Notes: generated by a model not told the origin, from the letters alone. A stretch of 64,000 nt of DNA from Nitrosomonas sp. (GCA_016708955.1 JADJES010000025.1:147558-211557); one strand, 5' to 3'; counted from the first letter of the stretch, positions 37,151 through 46,864 are shown. Program-made: numbers and translations.

Positions 37151-37776
37151 GAATGAATATGGCTGCTTGTTGCTCGACGTTAACATGCCGGGAATGAATG
37201 GCGATGAGTTGCAAACCGAACTCAACCGTCGCAATATGCGCTTTCCGATTATTTTCCTCACCGCGTATGGCAGCATACCTCAAACAGTTCGGGCAATGAA
37301 AGCTGGAGCGATTGATTATCTAACGAAACCTATTTCAAACGATCTACTAATAAAACGCGTTCAGGCCGTGTTACAAGAAACAGCTAAGCGGAAAGAAAAA
37401 GATCTGGCAATCCAACAGCTGAATAACCGCCTAAATGATCTGACCAACCGAGAACTAGAGATTTTACCGTTGATTGCAGCGGGCCACTCCAATAAGGAAA
37501 TTGGTCGGCAGCTCGGAATAAGTTACCGTACGATTGAAGTTCACCGCGCACGGATATTACGTAAAACCGGCATGACCAATATCCTGGAACTAGGCCGCCT
37601 GTACGAAGCATGCCGATTGAAATCAGACTAAGCGCCTTACGAAATGAACGTGAAATCCGTCTTTCCAGACTCGCGAATTATCATCATTCTGTAAACCTGC
37701 ATTAACGGATACCGTATGAAAAATTGGAAAACGTTTAATTGGACTATTGAAACACTAACAATCCTCGGAATTAAAC

Positions 37777-40173
37777 ATGGGCATGTTAATCGATAACAGA
37801 TCGCGTGAAGCGCTATTAGCCGAGATAGAAGCACTCCACCTTCGCCTCGAAAAAACCGAACAAATGTTGCAAGGTTACGAAAGTGTATACCGGATTCTGG
37901 TCGAGACCATGAACGAAGGTGCCGCCATCCTAACCATGGACGGCGTCATCCTCTATTGCAATAACCGCCTGGCTACACTGCTGCAAGTACCGCCAGATCA
38001 ACTTATCGGATCTTCGTTAGGCGCTTATGTTACCCCCTTGGATTATCCACTGATCACATCCCTTCTGGAGAATCATAATCAGAGCTACGATAAACAGGAA
38101 CTCTCCATGATAAATGGAGAGGGTACGTCCATACCGGTAGTATTTTCCTGTCGCACCTTAGAATTTCCTGTCAACCAGCGGATAAGTGTGATCCTCACCG
38201 ACATTACTGAGCGCAAACAGGAAGAGATGGCGCTTCTTACCAGTGAGAAGGGATTTCGTCTATTAGCCGAGGGCATGCCGCAAATCGTTTGGGTCACTCG
38301 AGCAGATGGCTGGAACTGTTATTTCAACCAACAATGGGTGGAATATACAGGACTCACACTGGAAGAAAGCTACGGACACGGATGGAATAAACCTTTTCAC
38401 CCAGACGACCAACAACGCGCTTGGGATGCTTGGCAAAACGCAGTAACAAACAATGACTCTTATTCACTTGAATGCCGGTTGCGTCGTGCTGATGGGATTT
38501 ATCGCTGGTGGTTGATTCGCGGGGTACCTGTTTTAAACAGCGCGGGAAATATTCAAAACTGGCTTGGTACTTGTACGGATATCGACAACATTAAGCAAGC
38601 TGAAACGCAAATACAAATAGCAGCGGAACGGGAGCATGCGGCTGCGGCTCTCCGCGAGAGTGAGGCGTTGTACCGCGCTATCGGAGAATCCATTGATTAT
38701 GGCGTTTGGATTTGCGATTCGGGAGGACGAAATATTTATGCAAGTCCCAGCTTCCTCAAGCTCGTCGGGCTCACCCAGGATCAATACTCGAATTTCGGAT
38801 GGAGTACCGTGTTGCACCCCGATGATGCCGAAAGCACCCTTTCGGCATGGCAAGAGTGTATCCGCACGGGTGGTATGTGGGATATTGAGCATCGTTTCCG
38901 CGGGGCGGATGGGCAATGGCATCCAATTCTAGCCCGCGGCGTACCGGTGCGGGACAAAAACGGGAATATCAAACACTGGGCGGGTATCAATCTCGACATC
39001 ACCGGACAGAAAAAGACTGAAGCACTACTGCGCGAATCAGATCGACGCAAAGACGAATTCCTGGCCATGCTTGGTCACGAATTGCGCAATCCGCTCACAC
39101 CCATCAGTAATGTGGCGCAGGTCTTATCTTCATCGCCTCTCAAGGAATCGACACTGAACTGGGCCACTGAGACACTTATTCGTAATGTGACTCATATTAC
39201 TAAACTTGTCGATGATCTATTGGATGTTTCGCGCATTACCAGAGGCCTAGTGAAGATTCAACGGGAACGCGTCGAACTGGTTAAGCTGCTCAAAGATTTG
39301 ACAGAATCGATTCTGCCATTAATCCAAACGAAACATCAAACGTTCAATCTCGAATTACCTGCACAGCCCATCTATCTGCAAGGCGATCCCATCCGTCTCA
39401 CCCAGGTGTTTACCAATCTGCTTAATAATGCTGTTAAATATACCGATCTGGATGGCCGGATTGATCTAAGAGTCAGTGTCGAGTGTTCGTCAATCTTCGT
39501 TTACGTCCAGGACAACGGCATAGGCATTGAACCGCAATTGCTGCCTCATATCTTCGATCTATTCATCCAAGGCAGAATAGAACTCGACCGCTCCGAAGGC
39601 GGCTTGGGACTTGGACTTACCTTGGCGAAGAAGCTGGTCGAACTACATGGCGGCCAAATCACAGCTTACAGCCAAGGTATCAATCAGGGTTCGCAATTCT
39701 TGATTCAGTTACCCGAGTTCGTAAAAGAAACGGCTCTGACAAAGCCGCTAACTTTGCAGAGTTCAACTAAAGAGACTGATCAAGGCCTGAGAGTTTTGCT
39801 GATTGATGATAATGAAGATGTTGTGGAAAGCACCGCTTTATGGTTTACGATGTCGGGACATCAAATAGCGATTGCACGCAACGGAACACAGGGCGTATCA
39901 ACTGCACAGACATTTGAACCTGATGTCATTTTGTTGGACATAGGACTACCCGACATAGATGGTTATCAGGTTGCCAGAAAGCTACGTGAATTGCCTACTA
40001 CCCAGGGGGCGTTGATAATTGCCTTAAGCGGCTATAGTCTTAATAAGACTTTGCTCGGGGAAGTAACTGACTTTGATCATTATCTGTTAAAGCCGCCCAA
40101 CTTTAACCAATTAAGGAATTTGCTTGCCAATTTCGAACGCTCTAATCAGAGTACAAGAGATCTGCATTTATAA
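37777..40173 (+). CDS. Soluble hybrid histidine kinase with three PAS domains and a receiver
   Basis: The 798 residues begin with a short coiled segment, then PAS 1 (about 37-150), PAS 2 (160-280, IVWVTRADGWNCYFNQQWVEYTG) and PAS 3 (295-415), the HisKA box FLAMLGHELRNPLTPISN with His 434, the ATPase domain (DNGIGIEPQLLPHIF, GLGLGLTLAKKLVELHGG), and a C-terminal receiver (LRVLLIDDNEDVVE, DVILLDIGLPDIDG). No membrane segments are seen, so it senses a cytoplasmic signal. No output regulator is adjacent; the next gene is another kinase 156 bases on. Confidence 0.9.
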   Translation: MGMLIDNRSREALLAEIEALHLRLEKTEQMLQGYESVYRILVETMNEGAAILTMDGVILYCNNRLATLLQVPPDQLIGSSLGAYVTPLDYPLITSLLENHNQSYDKQELSMINGEGTSIPVVFSCRTLEFPVNQRISVILTDITERKQEEMALLTSEKGFRLLAEGMPQIVWVTRADGWNCYFNQQWVEYTGLTLEESYGHGWNKPFHPDDQQRAWDAWQNAVTNNDSYSLECRLRRADGIYRWWLIRGVPVLNSAGNIQNWLGTCTDIDNIKQAETQIQIAAEREHAAAALRESEALYRAIGESIDYGVWICDSGGRNIYASPSFLKLVGLTQDQYSNFGWSTVLHPDDAESTLSAWQECIRTGGMWDIEHRFRGADGQWHPILARGVPVRDKNGNIKHWAGINLDITGQKKTEALLRESDRRKDEFLAMLGHELRNPLTPISNVAQVLSSSPLKESTLNWATETLIRNVTHITKLVDDLLDVSRITRGLVKIQRERVELVKLLKDLTESILPLIQTKHQTFNLELPAQPIYLQGDPIRLTQVFTNLLNNAVKYTDLDGRIDLRVSVECSSIFVYVQDNGIGIEPQLLPHIFDLFIQGRIELDRSEGGLGLGLTLAKKLVELHGGQITAYSQGINQGSQFLIQLPEFVKETALTKPLTLQSSTKETDQGLRVLLIDDNEDVVESTALWFTMSGHQIAIARNGTQGVSTAQTFEPDVILLDIGLPDIDGYQVARKLRELPTTQGALIIALSGYSLNKTLLGEVTDFDHYLLKPPNFNQLRNLLANFERSNQSTRDLHL

Positions 40174-40329
40174 AATAACTCATCTTCCGCTATCATTATC
40201 ACAGTGTTACATTGCGTTTATGTGCGATCCCGTACAAGGGTAGCGAAAGAATATTAGAAATAAACTTGCTGTTTAATCCCTTGGGCATGACGATTATCAA
40301 CCGCCTTCAACTTCATAATATAACTTCTC

Positions 40330-42237
40330 ATGATTTCTGGATCCGATTTTAACTTGACGGCTTTCGATTCGTTAGAGTCCCAGAAAAAACGGCTTTGTCT
40401 TCTCAGCAATACAGCCGGGATTGGCGATTGGTCCTATATTTTCAAGACTAACATTACGATCTGGTCTGAATATCTGTATGACTTTTATGAATTAGATAAA
40501 AACTATAATTGCTCAACCCTGCTTGAAAGCACACATTTTTATCAGGAATCTGAGAAAGAAAAAATGCTCGCATTGATTGCGCATGTCACCACAGAGAGAA
40601 CTGAGCGAACTGAAGAATTTATGATTGTGATGGATGACGGCAGATCCAAATGGCACACCACAACCATTTACCCAATGCTTGATGAGCATGGAGACATGAT
40701 CGGTTTGTATGGCATTTTGCAAAATATCACAGAAAAAAAACAGGTGGCAGAAAATAAGAAGAAAGAGCATCTTCTCTACAATTACATACTCGATAGATTA
40801 CCGCTCGAGCTGGTCGTGCTGAACAAGGAAGGCCAGTATATTTATGCTAATGATGCAGCCATTAAGAGCAAAGAGCGCCGCGGAATTGTGATTGGAATTA
40901 ATCCTAGCGGGCATAGCGATCTTGAAAACTGGATTCCTGCTGTTGAATCAAGGCGCAATGAAGTCATGAAAGAATGTACGGTTAATAAAAAATCAGTGAC
41001 TTTTGAAGAAATACTTACTGATTCCGATGGCACAGAACGAATCTATATGCGCAACATGTATCCGCTTTTAGATGAAAACGGTGATGCAGAGCTTCTCATC
41101 GGGTACGGCATCGATATCACTGCAAGAAAGAAGAGCGAATTGGAGATACAGCGAATGGCCATTGTTGCTGAGAAAACCAATGGCATCGTGATGATTACCG
41201 ATCCGGAAAAGCGCGTTATTTGGATCAATAATAGTTTTGAAAAGATCTTGGGATATAAGTCTGAAGAGGTGATTGGAATTGATCCGGGAATTTTTCTCCA
41301 AGGACCAGAAACTTCTATCGAAACAATCCGTGAAATCACTCGCTCCCTCCGGGATACAGGTACATTCTCCGGTGAAATTCTGAATTATACAAAAAGCGGC
41401 GACAAGATCTGGCTTTATCTTAATATCGCTGCGGTTTATGATGACTCCGGTAAATTGATCAATTATGTGGCTGTCGAAAATGATATTACGCTAATAAAAA
41501 TGGCGGAACAGCGGCTTCAAAAAGCAATGGAAAAAGAACGCGAACTCAATCGCTTTAAAACTCAATTCGTCAATCTGGCTTCACACCAGTTCCGCACTCC
41601 CCTAGCTACCATTCGTTCCAGCATTGATCTACTGGATCTGAAAACGGAATCAACCGACATCAGCGCTTCCTTTCTCGAGTTCTTTCTGAAGCACAAAGCG
41701 ATTATGGCTGAAGAAACAACGCGCATGACGGAACTGATGGAAAATATTTTGGACATCGGCCGGATTGACGAAGGCAAAATAGAATTATCCAAAAAAGATC
41801 ACCCATTCAAGCAGTTTATGGATGCATTTATTCAATCGAATATTGAACCCAATGGACAGCAAAGAATGCTGAATTACCATTTTGATGCACCAGACTACAT
41901 TATCAACATGGATGAAATTCTGCTACGGAATGTATTACGCAACGTTGTGTCAAATGCATTTAAATATTCTGAAAGTAAGCAAGCGCCTGAACTTACTGTT
42001 ATCTTCCATGATAATACTTTTTTAATAACGATAAAGGACTATGGAATCGGTATTCCGGAAAAAGATCAGCCATTTCTGTTCCAGTCATTTTTTCGGGCAT
42101 CCAATGCTAAGGCTTTCCCCGGGAGCGGGCTGGGACTTATGATTGCCAAAAAGTTAATCCTAATACACGGTGGCGATATCAGTTTTGCAAGTAAAGCCGG
42201 AAACGGATGTACGGTAACGATTCAACTGCGATTATAA
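40330..42237 (+). CDS. Soluble histidine kinase with three PAS domains
   Basis: The 635-residue kinase has PAS-like domains at about 20-135, 145-270 and 275-395 (IVMITDPEKRVIWINNSFEKILGY), HisKA with His 419 in LASHQFRTPLATIRS, and an ATPase domain (RNVVSNAFKYSES, DYGIGIPEKD, GSGLGLMIAKKLILIHGG). It lacks membrane helices. The response regulator begins nine bases after its stop, so the two form one signalling pair. The lone amoC lies downstream. Confidence 0.9.
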   Translation: MISGSDFNLTAFDSLESQKKRLCLLSNTAGIGDWSYIFKTNITIWSEYLYDFYELDKNYNCSTLLESTHFYQESEKEKMLALIAHVTTERTERTEEFMIVMDDGRSKWHTTTIYPMLDEHGDMIGLYGILQNITEKKQVAENKKKEHLLYNYILDRLPLELVVLNKEGQYIYANDAAIKSKERRGIVIGINPSGHSDLENWIPAVESRRNEVMKECTVNKKSVTFEEILTDSDGTERIYMRNMYPLLDENGDAELLIGYGIDITARKKSELEIQRMAIVAEKTNGIVMITDPEKRVIWINNSFEKILGYKSEEVIGIDPGIFLQGPETSIETIREITRSLRDTGTFSGEILNYTKSGDKIWLYLNIAAVYDDSGKLINYVAVENDITLIKMAEQRLQKAMEKERELNRFKTQFVNLASHQFRTPLATIRSSIDLLDLKTESTDISASFLEFFLKHKAIMAEETTRMTELMENILDIGRIDEGKIELSKKDHPFKQFMDAFIQSNIEPNGQQRMLNYHFDAPDYIINMDEILLRNVLRNVVSNAFKYSESKQAPELTVIFHDNTFLITIKDYGIGIPEKDQPFLFQSFFRASNAKAFPGSGLGLMIAKKLILIHGGDISFASKAGNGCTVTIQLRL

Positions 42238-42246
42238 ACAGCAGCA

Positions 42247-42921
42247 ATGAACAATACGCTGATTCTTGTGATAGAAGATGAAAAAGCATTACGCGAAAAC
42301 ATATCCGAGATTATTGCGCATTATGGTTTTCGCGTAATCAGCACACCTACCGGCGAGGAAGGACTCACAATGGCGTTGGAGTATAATCCGGATATCATCA
42401 TCTGCGATATCATGCTTCCGGGAATTGATGGTTTTGAAGTATTCGCCAGAATAAAGCAGCTACCGCAATTATCATCTACAGCATTCATTTTTCTGACCGC
42501 AAAATCGACCCGATCGGATACCCGCATTGGCATGAACATGGGTGCCGATGACTATCTCACCAAACCGTTTACGAAAGAAGAATTAGTCAATAGCATAAGG
42601 GCGCGGCTTGAGAAATTATCCAAAAGAAATAAACATCAACTGGAAAAGGATGAATTGATTGAGGCGACACTTGAAAAAATGACAAGCCTCACTAAAGCAG
42701 AACGCAAAGTACTGAATGCGATATCTGAAGGATACACTACGCCGCAAATTGCCCAGAAGTTGTTTGTGAGCAAAAAAACAATAGAAAATCACCGGGTCAA
42801 TATTTCCCGGAAACTCAATCTGAGCGGGCCAAATAGCCTGATCAGTTTTGCGCTGCGATTGAGAATGCAACATTCAAACGATCACTCTCCGGATAGCCAG
42901 ATACCACCCGCATCAAATTAA
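42247..42921 (+). CDS. Response regulator, receiver plus LuxR-type HTH
   Basis: A 224-residue regulator with the receiver acidic pocket (VIEDEKALREN), phospho-Asp 54 (IIICDIMLPGIDG), the Lys in DDYLTKPF, and a C-terminal HTH (LTKAERKVLNAISEGYTTPQIAQKLFVSKKTIENHRVNISRKL). It is the partner of the kinase just upstream. Its closest downstream gene is amoC, 260 bases away on the same strand, which makes that gene a candidate target (inference). Confidence 0.92.
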   Translation: MNNTLILVIEDEKALRENISEIIAHYGFRVISTPTGEEGLTMALEYNPDIIICDIMLPGIDGFEVFARIKQLPQLSSTAFIFLTAKSTRSDTRIGMNMGADDYLTKPFTKEELVNSIRARLEKLSKRNKHQLEKDELIEATLEKMTSLTKAERKVLNAISEGYTTPQIAQKLFVSKKTIENHRVNISRKLNLSGPNSLISFALRLRMQHSNDHSPDSQIPPASN

Positions 42922-43030
42922 TTCCCCTTCAAACAGTGGTTCTGCGTCATTCAGGACGAACTGGGGTTCTCTTCACTTTTTCTTTAGTTGACCATTTTCT
43001 TACCGAAGAAACCACGCTGTAACCTTAAAA

Positions 43031-43048
43031 ATGAGTGGATCCACTCAT
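43031..43048. promoter_or_regulatory. 18-bp perfect palindrome upstream of amoC
   Basis: ATGAGTGGATCCACTCAT is a perfect inverted repeat, 110 bases after the response regulator stop and 134 bases before amoC. It has flanking A and T runs, so it could be a terminator for the upstream genes or an operator for a dimeric regulator. Nothing in the sequence decides between them. Confidence 0.5.
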
Positions 43049-43181
43049 TGTAAAAGAATAACAATACGCTATTCTTAACTGCGTAAAAGAGGGTTTATGA
43101 AGACAATCCTATCATTTTAAGGACGATATACCTTACTAAATCTTTACGCTGTATTCATTAACAAAACAAACGGAGGATATG

Positions 43182-43991
43182 ATGGCAACAACTTATGGCA
43201 CAACGAGCGCAAGTTCGAGCGCTAACTATGACATGTCGCTGTGGTACGACTCAAAGTACTACAAGATAGGGATGCTCACCATGCTATTGGTAGCGATATT
43301 CTGGATCTGGTACCAAAGAACGTTTGCATACTCACACGGTATGGACTCGATGGAACCGGAATTTGACAAAGTATGGATGGGCCTGTGGCGCGTACACATG
43401 ACCCTGATGCCTTTGTTTGCGTTAGTAACCTGGGGTTGGATACTGAAAACCCGTGACACCAAAGAACAACTGGACAACCTTGATCCGAAATTAGAGATCA
43501 AACGTTATTTCTACTTCTTGATGTGGCTGGGTGTTTATTTGTTTGGTGTTTACTGGGGCGGCAGCTTTTTCACCGAACAAGACGCATCATGGCACCAAGT
43601 GATTATTCGTGACACCAGTTTCACACCAAGTCACGTAGTGGTGTTTTATGGATCATTCCCGATGTACATCGTATGCGGCATAGCCTCATACCTGTACGCG
43701 ATGACCCGTCTGCCACTGTATAGCCGCGGCACATCATTCCCGCTGGTTATGGCAATCGCAGGCCCGCTGATGATTCTGCCAAACGTAGGACTGAACGAAT
43801 GGGGTCATGCATTCTGGTTCATGGAAGAATTGTTCAGTGCACCATTGCACTGGGGCTTTGTGATTCTTGGTTGGGCAGGACTATTCTCAGGTGGTATTGC
43901 AGCACAAATTATCACCCGTTACTCCAACCTGACCGACGTCATCTGGAATAACCAAAGCAAAGAAATTCTGAACAACCGGATAGTTCCTTAA
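43182..43991 (+). CDS. amoC: Ammonia monooxygenase subunit C, lone copy
   Basis: Integral membrane subunit of the copper enzyme that oxidises ammonia to hydroxylamine. The 269 residues contain six hydrophobic segments and the family's conserved parts: DMSLWYDSKYYKIGMLT, FDKVWMGLWRVHMTLMPLF, HQVIIRDTSFTPSHVVVFYGSFPMY, and NEWGHAFWFMEELFSAPLHWGFVILGW with metal-ligand Asp and His residues. The second of two tandem ATGs (43182) fits the GGAGG spacing and the MATTYGT start of known AmoC. No amoA or amoB follows, so this is a singleton like the extra amoC genes of other Nitrosomonas, which are linked to stress and recovery (established in N. europaea). Confidence 0.96.
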   Translation: MATTYGTTSASSSANYDMSLWYDSKYYKIGMLTMLLVAIFWIWYQRTFAYSHGMDSMEPEFDKVWMGLWRVHMTLMPLFALVTWGWILKTRDTKEQLDNLDPKLEIKRYFYFLMWLGVYLFGVYWGGSFFTEQDASWHQVIIRDTSFTPSHVVVFYGSFPMYIVCGIASYLYAMTRLPLYSRGTSFPLVMAIAGPLMILPNVGLNEWGHAFWFMEELFSAPLHWGFVILGWAGLFSGGIAAQIITRYSNLTDVIWNNQSKEILNNRIVP

Positions 43992-44018
43992 TTTCTCACT
44001 TATGTACATGTAGCAATT

Positions 44019-44049
44019 TTCCATGGCCTGTTTTAAGCAGGCCATGGAA
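44019..44049 (+). terminator. Strong hairpin after amoC
   Basis: TTCCATGGCCTG (44019-44030) and CAGGCCATGGAA (44038-44049) form a perfect 12-bp stem with a 7-base loop, 28 bases after the amoC stop. It lacks a long T-run and could also protect the transcript 3' end. Confidence 0.7.
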
Positions 44050-44106
44050 CTAAAAGTGTGTAGTAATACTCCGTAGATTATTGATCAATAAGTGTAGGGG
44101 GTTTAT

Positions 44107-44661
44107 ATGATTAGACAAATAATAAAAATATGGGCTTCAGCAGCTATGCTTTCTGTAGCCTTTTATTCTGGTTTAGTTGCTGCTCACGGCAAAGTATCTT
44201 TGGAAGCGGATGCCTGTGTACGCAATATATCTGGCAGTATGGTTCATTTGAGTACCTATCAGCCACAACACGATCCAGAAGCGGAATACTGCACTGAGAT
44301 CCCTAAAGAAGGCGAAACTTTGTGGGTTCTAGATCTTGTTGATCAGGCATTGCGTGACATGCCTATTATTATCAAAATCGTAAGAGGCAGCGGCCAAGCC
44401 TTAAGTGATACTGTAACATCTATGTACTCAACCAATCATTCAGATGGCGTCATTAAAGGTGAATTTAATCTGGATGAAGGGCAATATACGCTATTCGTTA
44501 CAGGGGAAGGCGTACCTCCTCTCCACTATGAATATCCACTACGAATACAGATGACTAATTACAAGGATACTTTCTCAACTGCTGTACCTTACATTATCAC
44601 CTTTTTGTTACTCGCTTTGTTTACAGATAAATTTCTGAAACGGCGAAGAATGCAGCATTAA
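44107..44661 (+). CDS. Periplasmic membrane-anchored protein with predicted N-terminal His, next to amoC
   Basis: A 184-residue protein of unknown function. A signal peptide (to about residue 25, LVAA) leaves a mature N-terminus HGKVSLEADACV; a C-terminal helix (TAVPYIITFLLLALFTDKFL) with a basic tail anchors it. Between lie beta-type strands and two cysteines (DACVRN, EYCTEIP). AmoB/PmoB proteins also begin His-Gly after signal cleavage, where the N-terminal His binds copper; a copper role here is inference. It follows amoC by 115 bases, after a hairpin, with TAGGGGG before the ATG. Confidence 0.75.
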   Translation: MIRQIIKIWASAAMLSVAFYSGLVAAHGKVSLEADACVRNISGSMVHLSTYQPQHDPEAEYCTEIPKEGETLWVLDLVDQALRDMPIIIKIVRGSGQALSDTVTSMYSTNHSDGVIKGEFNLDEGQYTLFVTGEGVPPLHYEYPLRIQMTNYKDTFSTAVPYIITFLLLALFTDKFLKRRRMQH

Positions 44662-44749
44662 TAATAATTATTTATCCTCGATGGCAGCGCCTTTTCAATG
44701 ACACAACAGTGGCTTGAGATTTTATTGATATCAAACCACTGAGAAAAGA

Positions 44750-45295
44750 TTATCGTGGCGGTGGGGGTGGCGGATTGCCGGGTGGTGGTTGCGGAGGAAC
44801 AAAATTTGCTGTCGGCCTTGAAGTTCTCCTATCTATGCCACTGTTACCCGATGGATTATTAGTAATTCTACCATCAACAGGAACACGATGCCCCTTGGCA
44901 TACATGCACTGAGTATAACTGATATCATAGCGCCGCTGACTAGCGTACCCAGAAGTATTGGCTGTACTTGATCCAACCAGCCCGCCCATCAACAATCCCA
45001 TGCCAGCACCGATAGCAGCGCCATGACCGCCCCCTAAAGCAGCGCCGGCAGCAGCGCCAAGCCCGGCTCCAATAGCTGCACTTTCTATACCACTGGTTCG
45101 AGATGCTTGCCGTGGAGTAGTGCCACCCACTTGCTCATCCGCATACTGCCTGCATTCGTATTCATCGGAACGGAACTGATCAAAACTTTTGCCAGAGCCA
45201 GGTAATGTCATAACACTAGGACCAGTTGGCATATGAACGCATGCGGTTAGTAGGCAAGCAATCAGTAGAATGAAGAGAATTCTTATTGTTAACAT
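44750..45295 (-). CDS. Lipoprotein with glycine-zipper segment
   Basis: The 181-residue protein has a lipoprotein signal (ILLIACLLTACVHMP, lipobox LTAC with Cys 19), then YECRQYADEQVGG, a glycine-zipper stretch (AIGAGLGAAAGAALGGGHGAAIGAG) that probably inserts in a membrane, and a Pro-rich end (PPQPPPGNPPPPPPR). It is likely an outer-membrane-associated protein; function unknown. It lies 16 bases after the next exported gene on the same strand. Confidence 0.75.
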   Translation of the reverse strand: MLTIRILFILLIACLLTACVHMPTGPSVMTLPGSGKSFDQFRSDEYECRQYADEQVGGTTPRQASRTSGIESAAIGAGLGAAAGAALGGGHGAAIGAGMGLLMGGLVGSSTANTSGYASQRRYDISYTQCMYAKGHRVPVDGRITNNPSGNSGIDRRTSRPTANFVPPQPPPGNPPPPPPR

Positions 45296-45311
45296 GTTTT
45301 ACCTCTTTGCA

Positions 45312-45729
45312 TTATTGTCCAGGTGGCTGGGGAACAACTTGTAGCCACCCGCCCGGGCAATTTTTGACATACGGATAATAACCTTCAGGGTTCTGGCAAT
45401 AGTGCCAGTAATTAGTCTGTTGCCGGACCGGTCTAACTTGTTCTTGCTGGATATAGACAGGTGGGGTTACCGGCACGACTACTGTAGGCGGATGGCGATA
45501 ATACGGTCTACTGAAAAATGGATCCGGGTAGCCATAAGAACGATATCCATAGAAACCGGGGCCATAAAAACCAGAACCATAAAAACCGGGATAATATCCG
45601 CCGCCTACACTGATACCTAAATTAAAATGACTATGTCTGTGACCATGCCCTCCGCGAGCCCAAACAGCATCGTTCGCTGTAAGTGCAAGTAAGACAACTA
45701 ACAAAATATATCCAATTGAAATTTTTCAT
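45312..45729 (-). pseudogene. Small exported Tyr/Pro/Gly-rich protein, start frameshifted
   Basis: The main frame (to 45312) reads AVWARGGHGHRHSHFNLG, then repeats of FYGSGFYGPGFYG-type, a PTVVVPVTPPVYIQQEQ segment and a Cys-containing end (HYCQNPEGYYPYVKNCPGGW). It has no good start, but the ATG at 45729 (after GGTGGGGAC) joins it if one A is removed from the A5 run (45722-45726), giving a normal signal peptide (MKISIGYILLVVLLALTANDAVWA). The result is 138 residues. Either the start is mutated or the run was misread. It sits before the glycine-zipper lipoprotein, probably in one unit. Confidence 0.65.
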
Positions 45730-46016
45730 GTCCCCACCTCGCCGATTAATCTTTAACTCACACACTCTTAGGTTTTGCTGTTGATTATTTAACACCGCAG
45801 ACCCAAGCTTACCGCCTTGGAATATTCTCAATTAACCTGATTTAACTTTTTCATTCGAATTGATTGTATTGTTTTATGGATGAATGAAAGCTGAATAGTC
45901 GAAAGATGCAAGCAATGTAAAACAGATTAAAATACATCAAATGAATAACGCCATCCGTTCATTCCGGTCAAGGTGATTCACATTGTCCGGCGGACATGAC
46001 ACAAAGGAGGAAAATA

Positions 46017-46864
46017 GTGAAACTGCTGACATGGAATATTCAATGGGGACGCGGGTTGGACGGACGCGTTGATCTGCAACGCATTCTGCAGACTATCCAC
46101 CAACTGGGCGATTTCGATGTTATCTGTTTACAGGAAGTTGCGGTTAATTTTTCCGGCTTGCCAGGCAGTCGAGGTGAAGATCAGGTTGCTGAATTATCAG
46201 CTGGATTACCCGGTTACACCGTTATTTATGGTGCCGCAACAGATGTGCCGGATGGTTACGGAGGCCGCAGTCTCTTTGGTAATGCCATCTTTTCCCGCCT
46301 TCCCGTTGGTCAAATCTGGCGACATCTACTACCCTGGCAAGCGGAATTGGCCACACCCAGCATGCAGCGGGTATTGGTAGAAGCCGTCGTGACAGCGGAT
46401 TTTGGTCCGCTACGTGTAATGACCACGCATCTCGAATACTACTCCCAGCATCAGCGTGAAATCCAAATCGACGCCATCCGCCGCTTGCATCATGAAGCTT
46501 GCGCCATGTCGCAACGTAAATTTCTAAAAGAAGAACAAGGTGGAACCTTCGAAGTCTTTCCCCGGCCTGCACAGGCTTTGCTGTGCGGAGACCTGAATTT
46601 CCCAGCTCTTGCCCCTGAGAGATTGAAAATCCTTGCCCCTTCAGCGATGGCACACTTCACTTTCGCGACGCTTGGTCGGTATTACATCCTGGTACATTGC
46701 ATGCGCCGACAGTCGGCATTCACCCGGTAGATTTCGTTGATCGCCCCGAATGCTTCGATTTTATCTTTATTACGGAAGGACTAGAAGATCATCTTAAATT
46801 GCACGGTATTGATCCTGTAACGGAAGCTTCGGATCATCAGTCGGTGTGGGTTGAGTTTGGATAA
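46017..46864 (+). pseudogene. Endonuclease/exonuclease/phosphatase-family protein with one frameshift
   Basis: Metal-dependent phosphodiesterase fold. The GTG at 46017 has AAGGAGG upstream; the frame reads LLTWNIQWG, DVICLQEV, TTHLEYYSQHQRE and LLCGDLNFPA, all family motifs. At the C4 run (46636-46639) it leaves phase and stops at 46730. Adding one C lets it continue FSDGTLHFRDAWSVLHPG and ECFDFIFITEGL to SDHQSVWVEF, the catalytic Asp-His pair, ending at 46864 with about 282 residues. Real decay or a base-call error cannot be told apart here. Confidence 0.8.

Larger units (their letters stand above)
35404..37631 (+). pseudogene. FixJ/NarL-type response regulator split by IS copy 2
   Basis: The 5' part (35404-35546) encodes CVFIVDDDYAVRDALRLVIENAGF, the start of a receiver. 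The 3' part resumes at 37157 as YGCLLLDVNMPGMNGDEL with the phospho-Asp, then the Lys in YLTKPI and a LuxR-type HTH (LTNRELEILPLIAAGHSNKEIGRQLGIS). Removing the IS and one copy of the 6-bp GAATGA duplication restores a single frame of 618 bases, 205 residues, exactly in phase. The gene is cotranscribed with the upstream kinase. The 3' half lacks a start for a full receiver, so regulation by this pair is probably lost. Confidence 0.92.

Noticed and set aside
37010..37276. Minus-strand frame across the right end of IS copy 2
   Set aside because: It joins IS end sequence to the antisense of the response regulator and is a by-product of the insertion.
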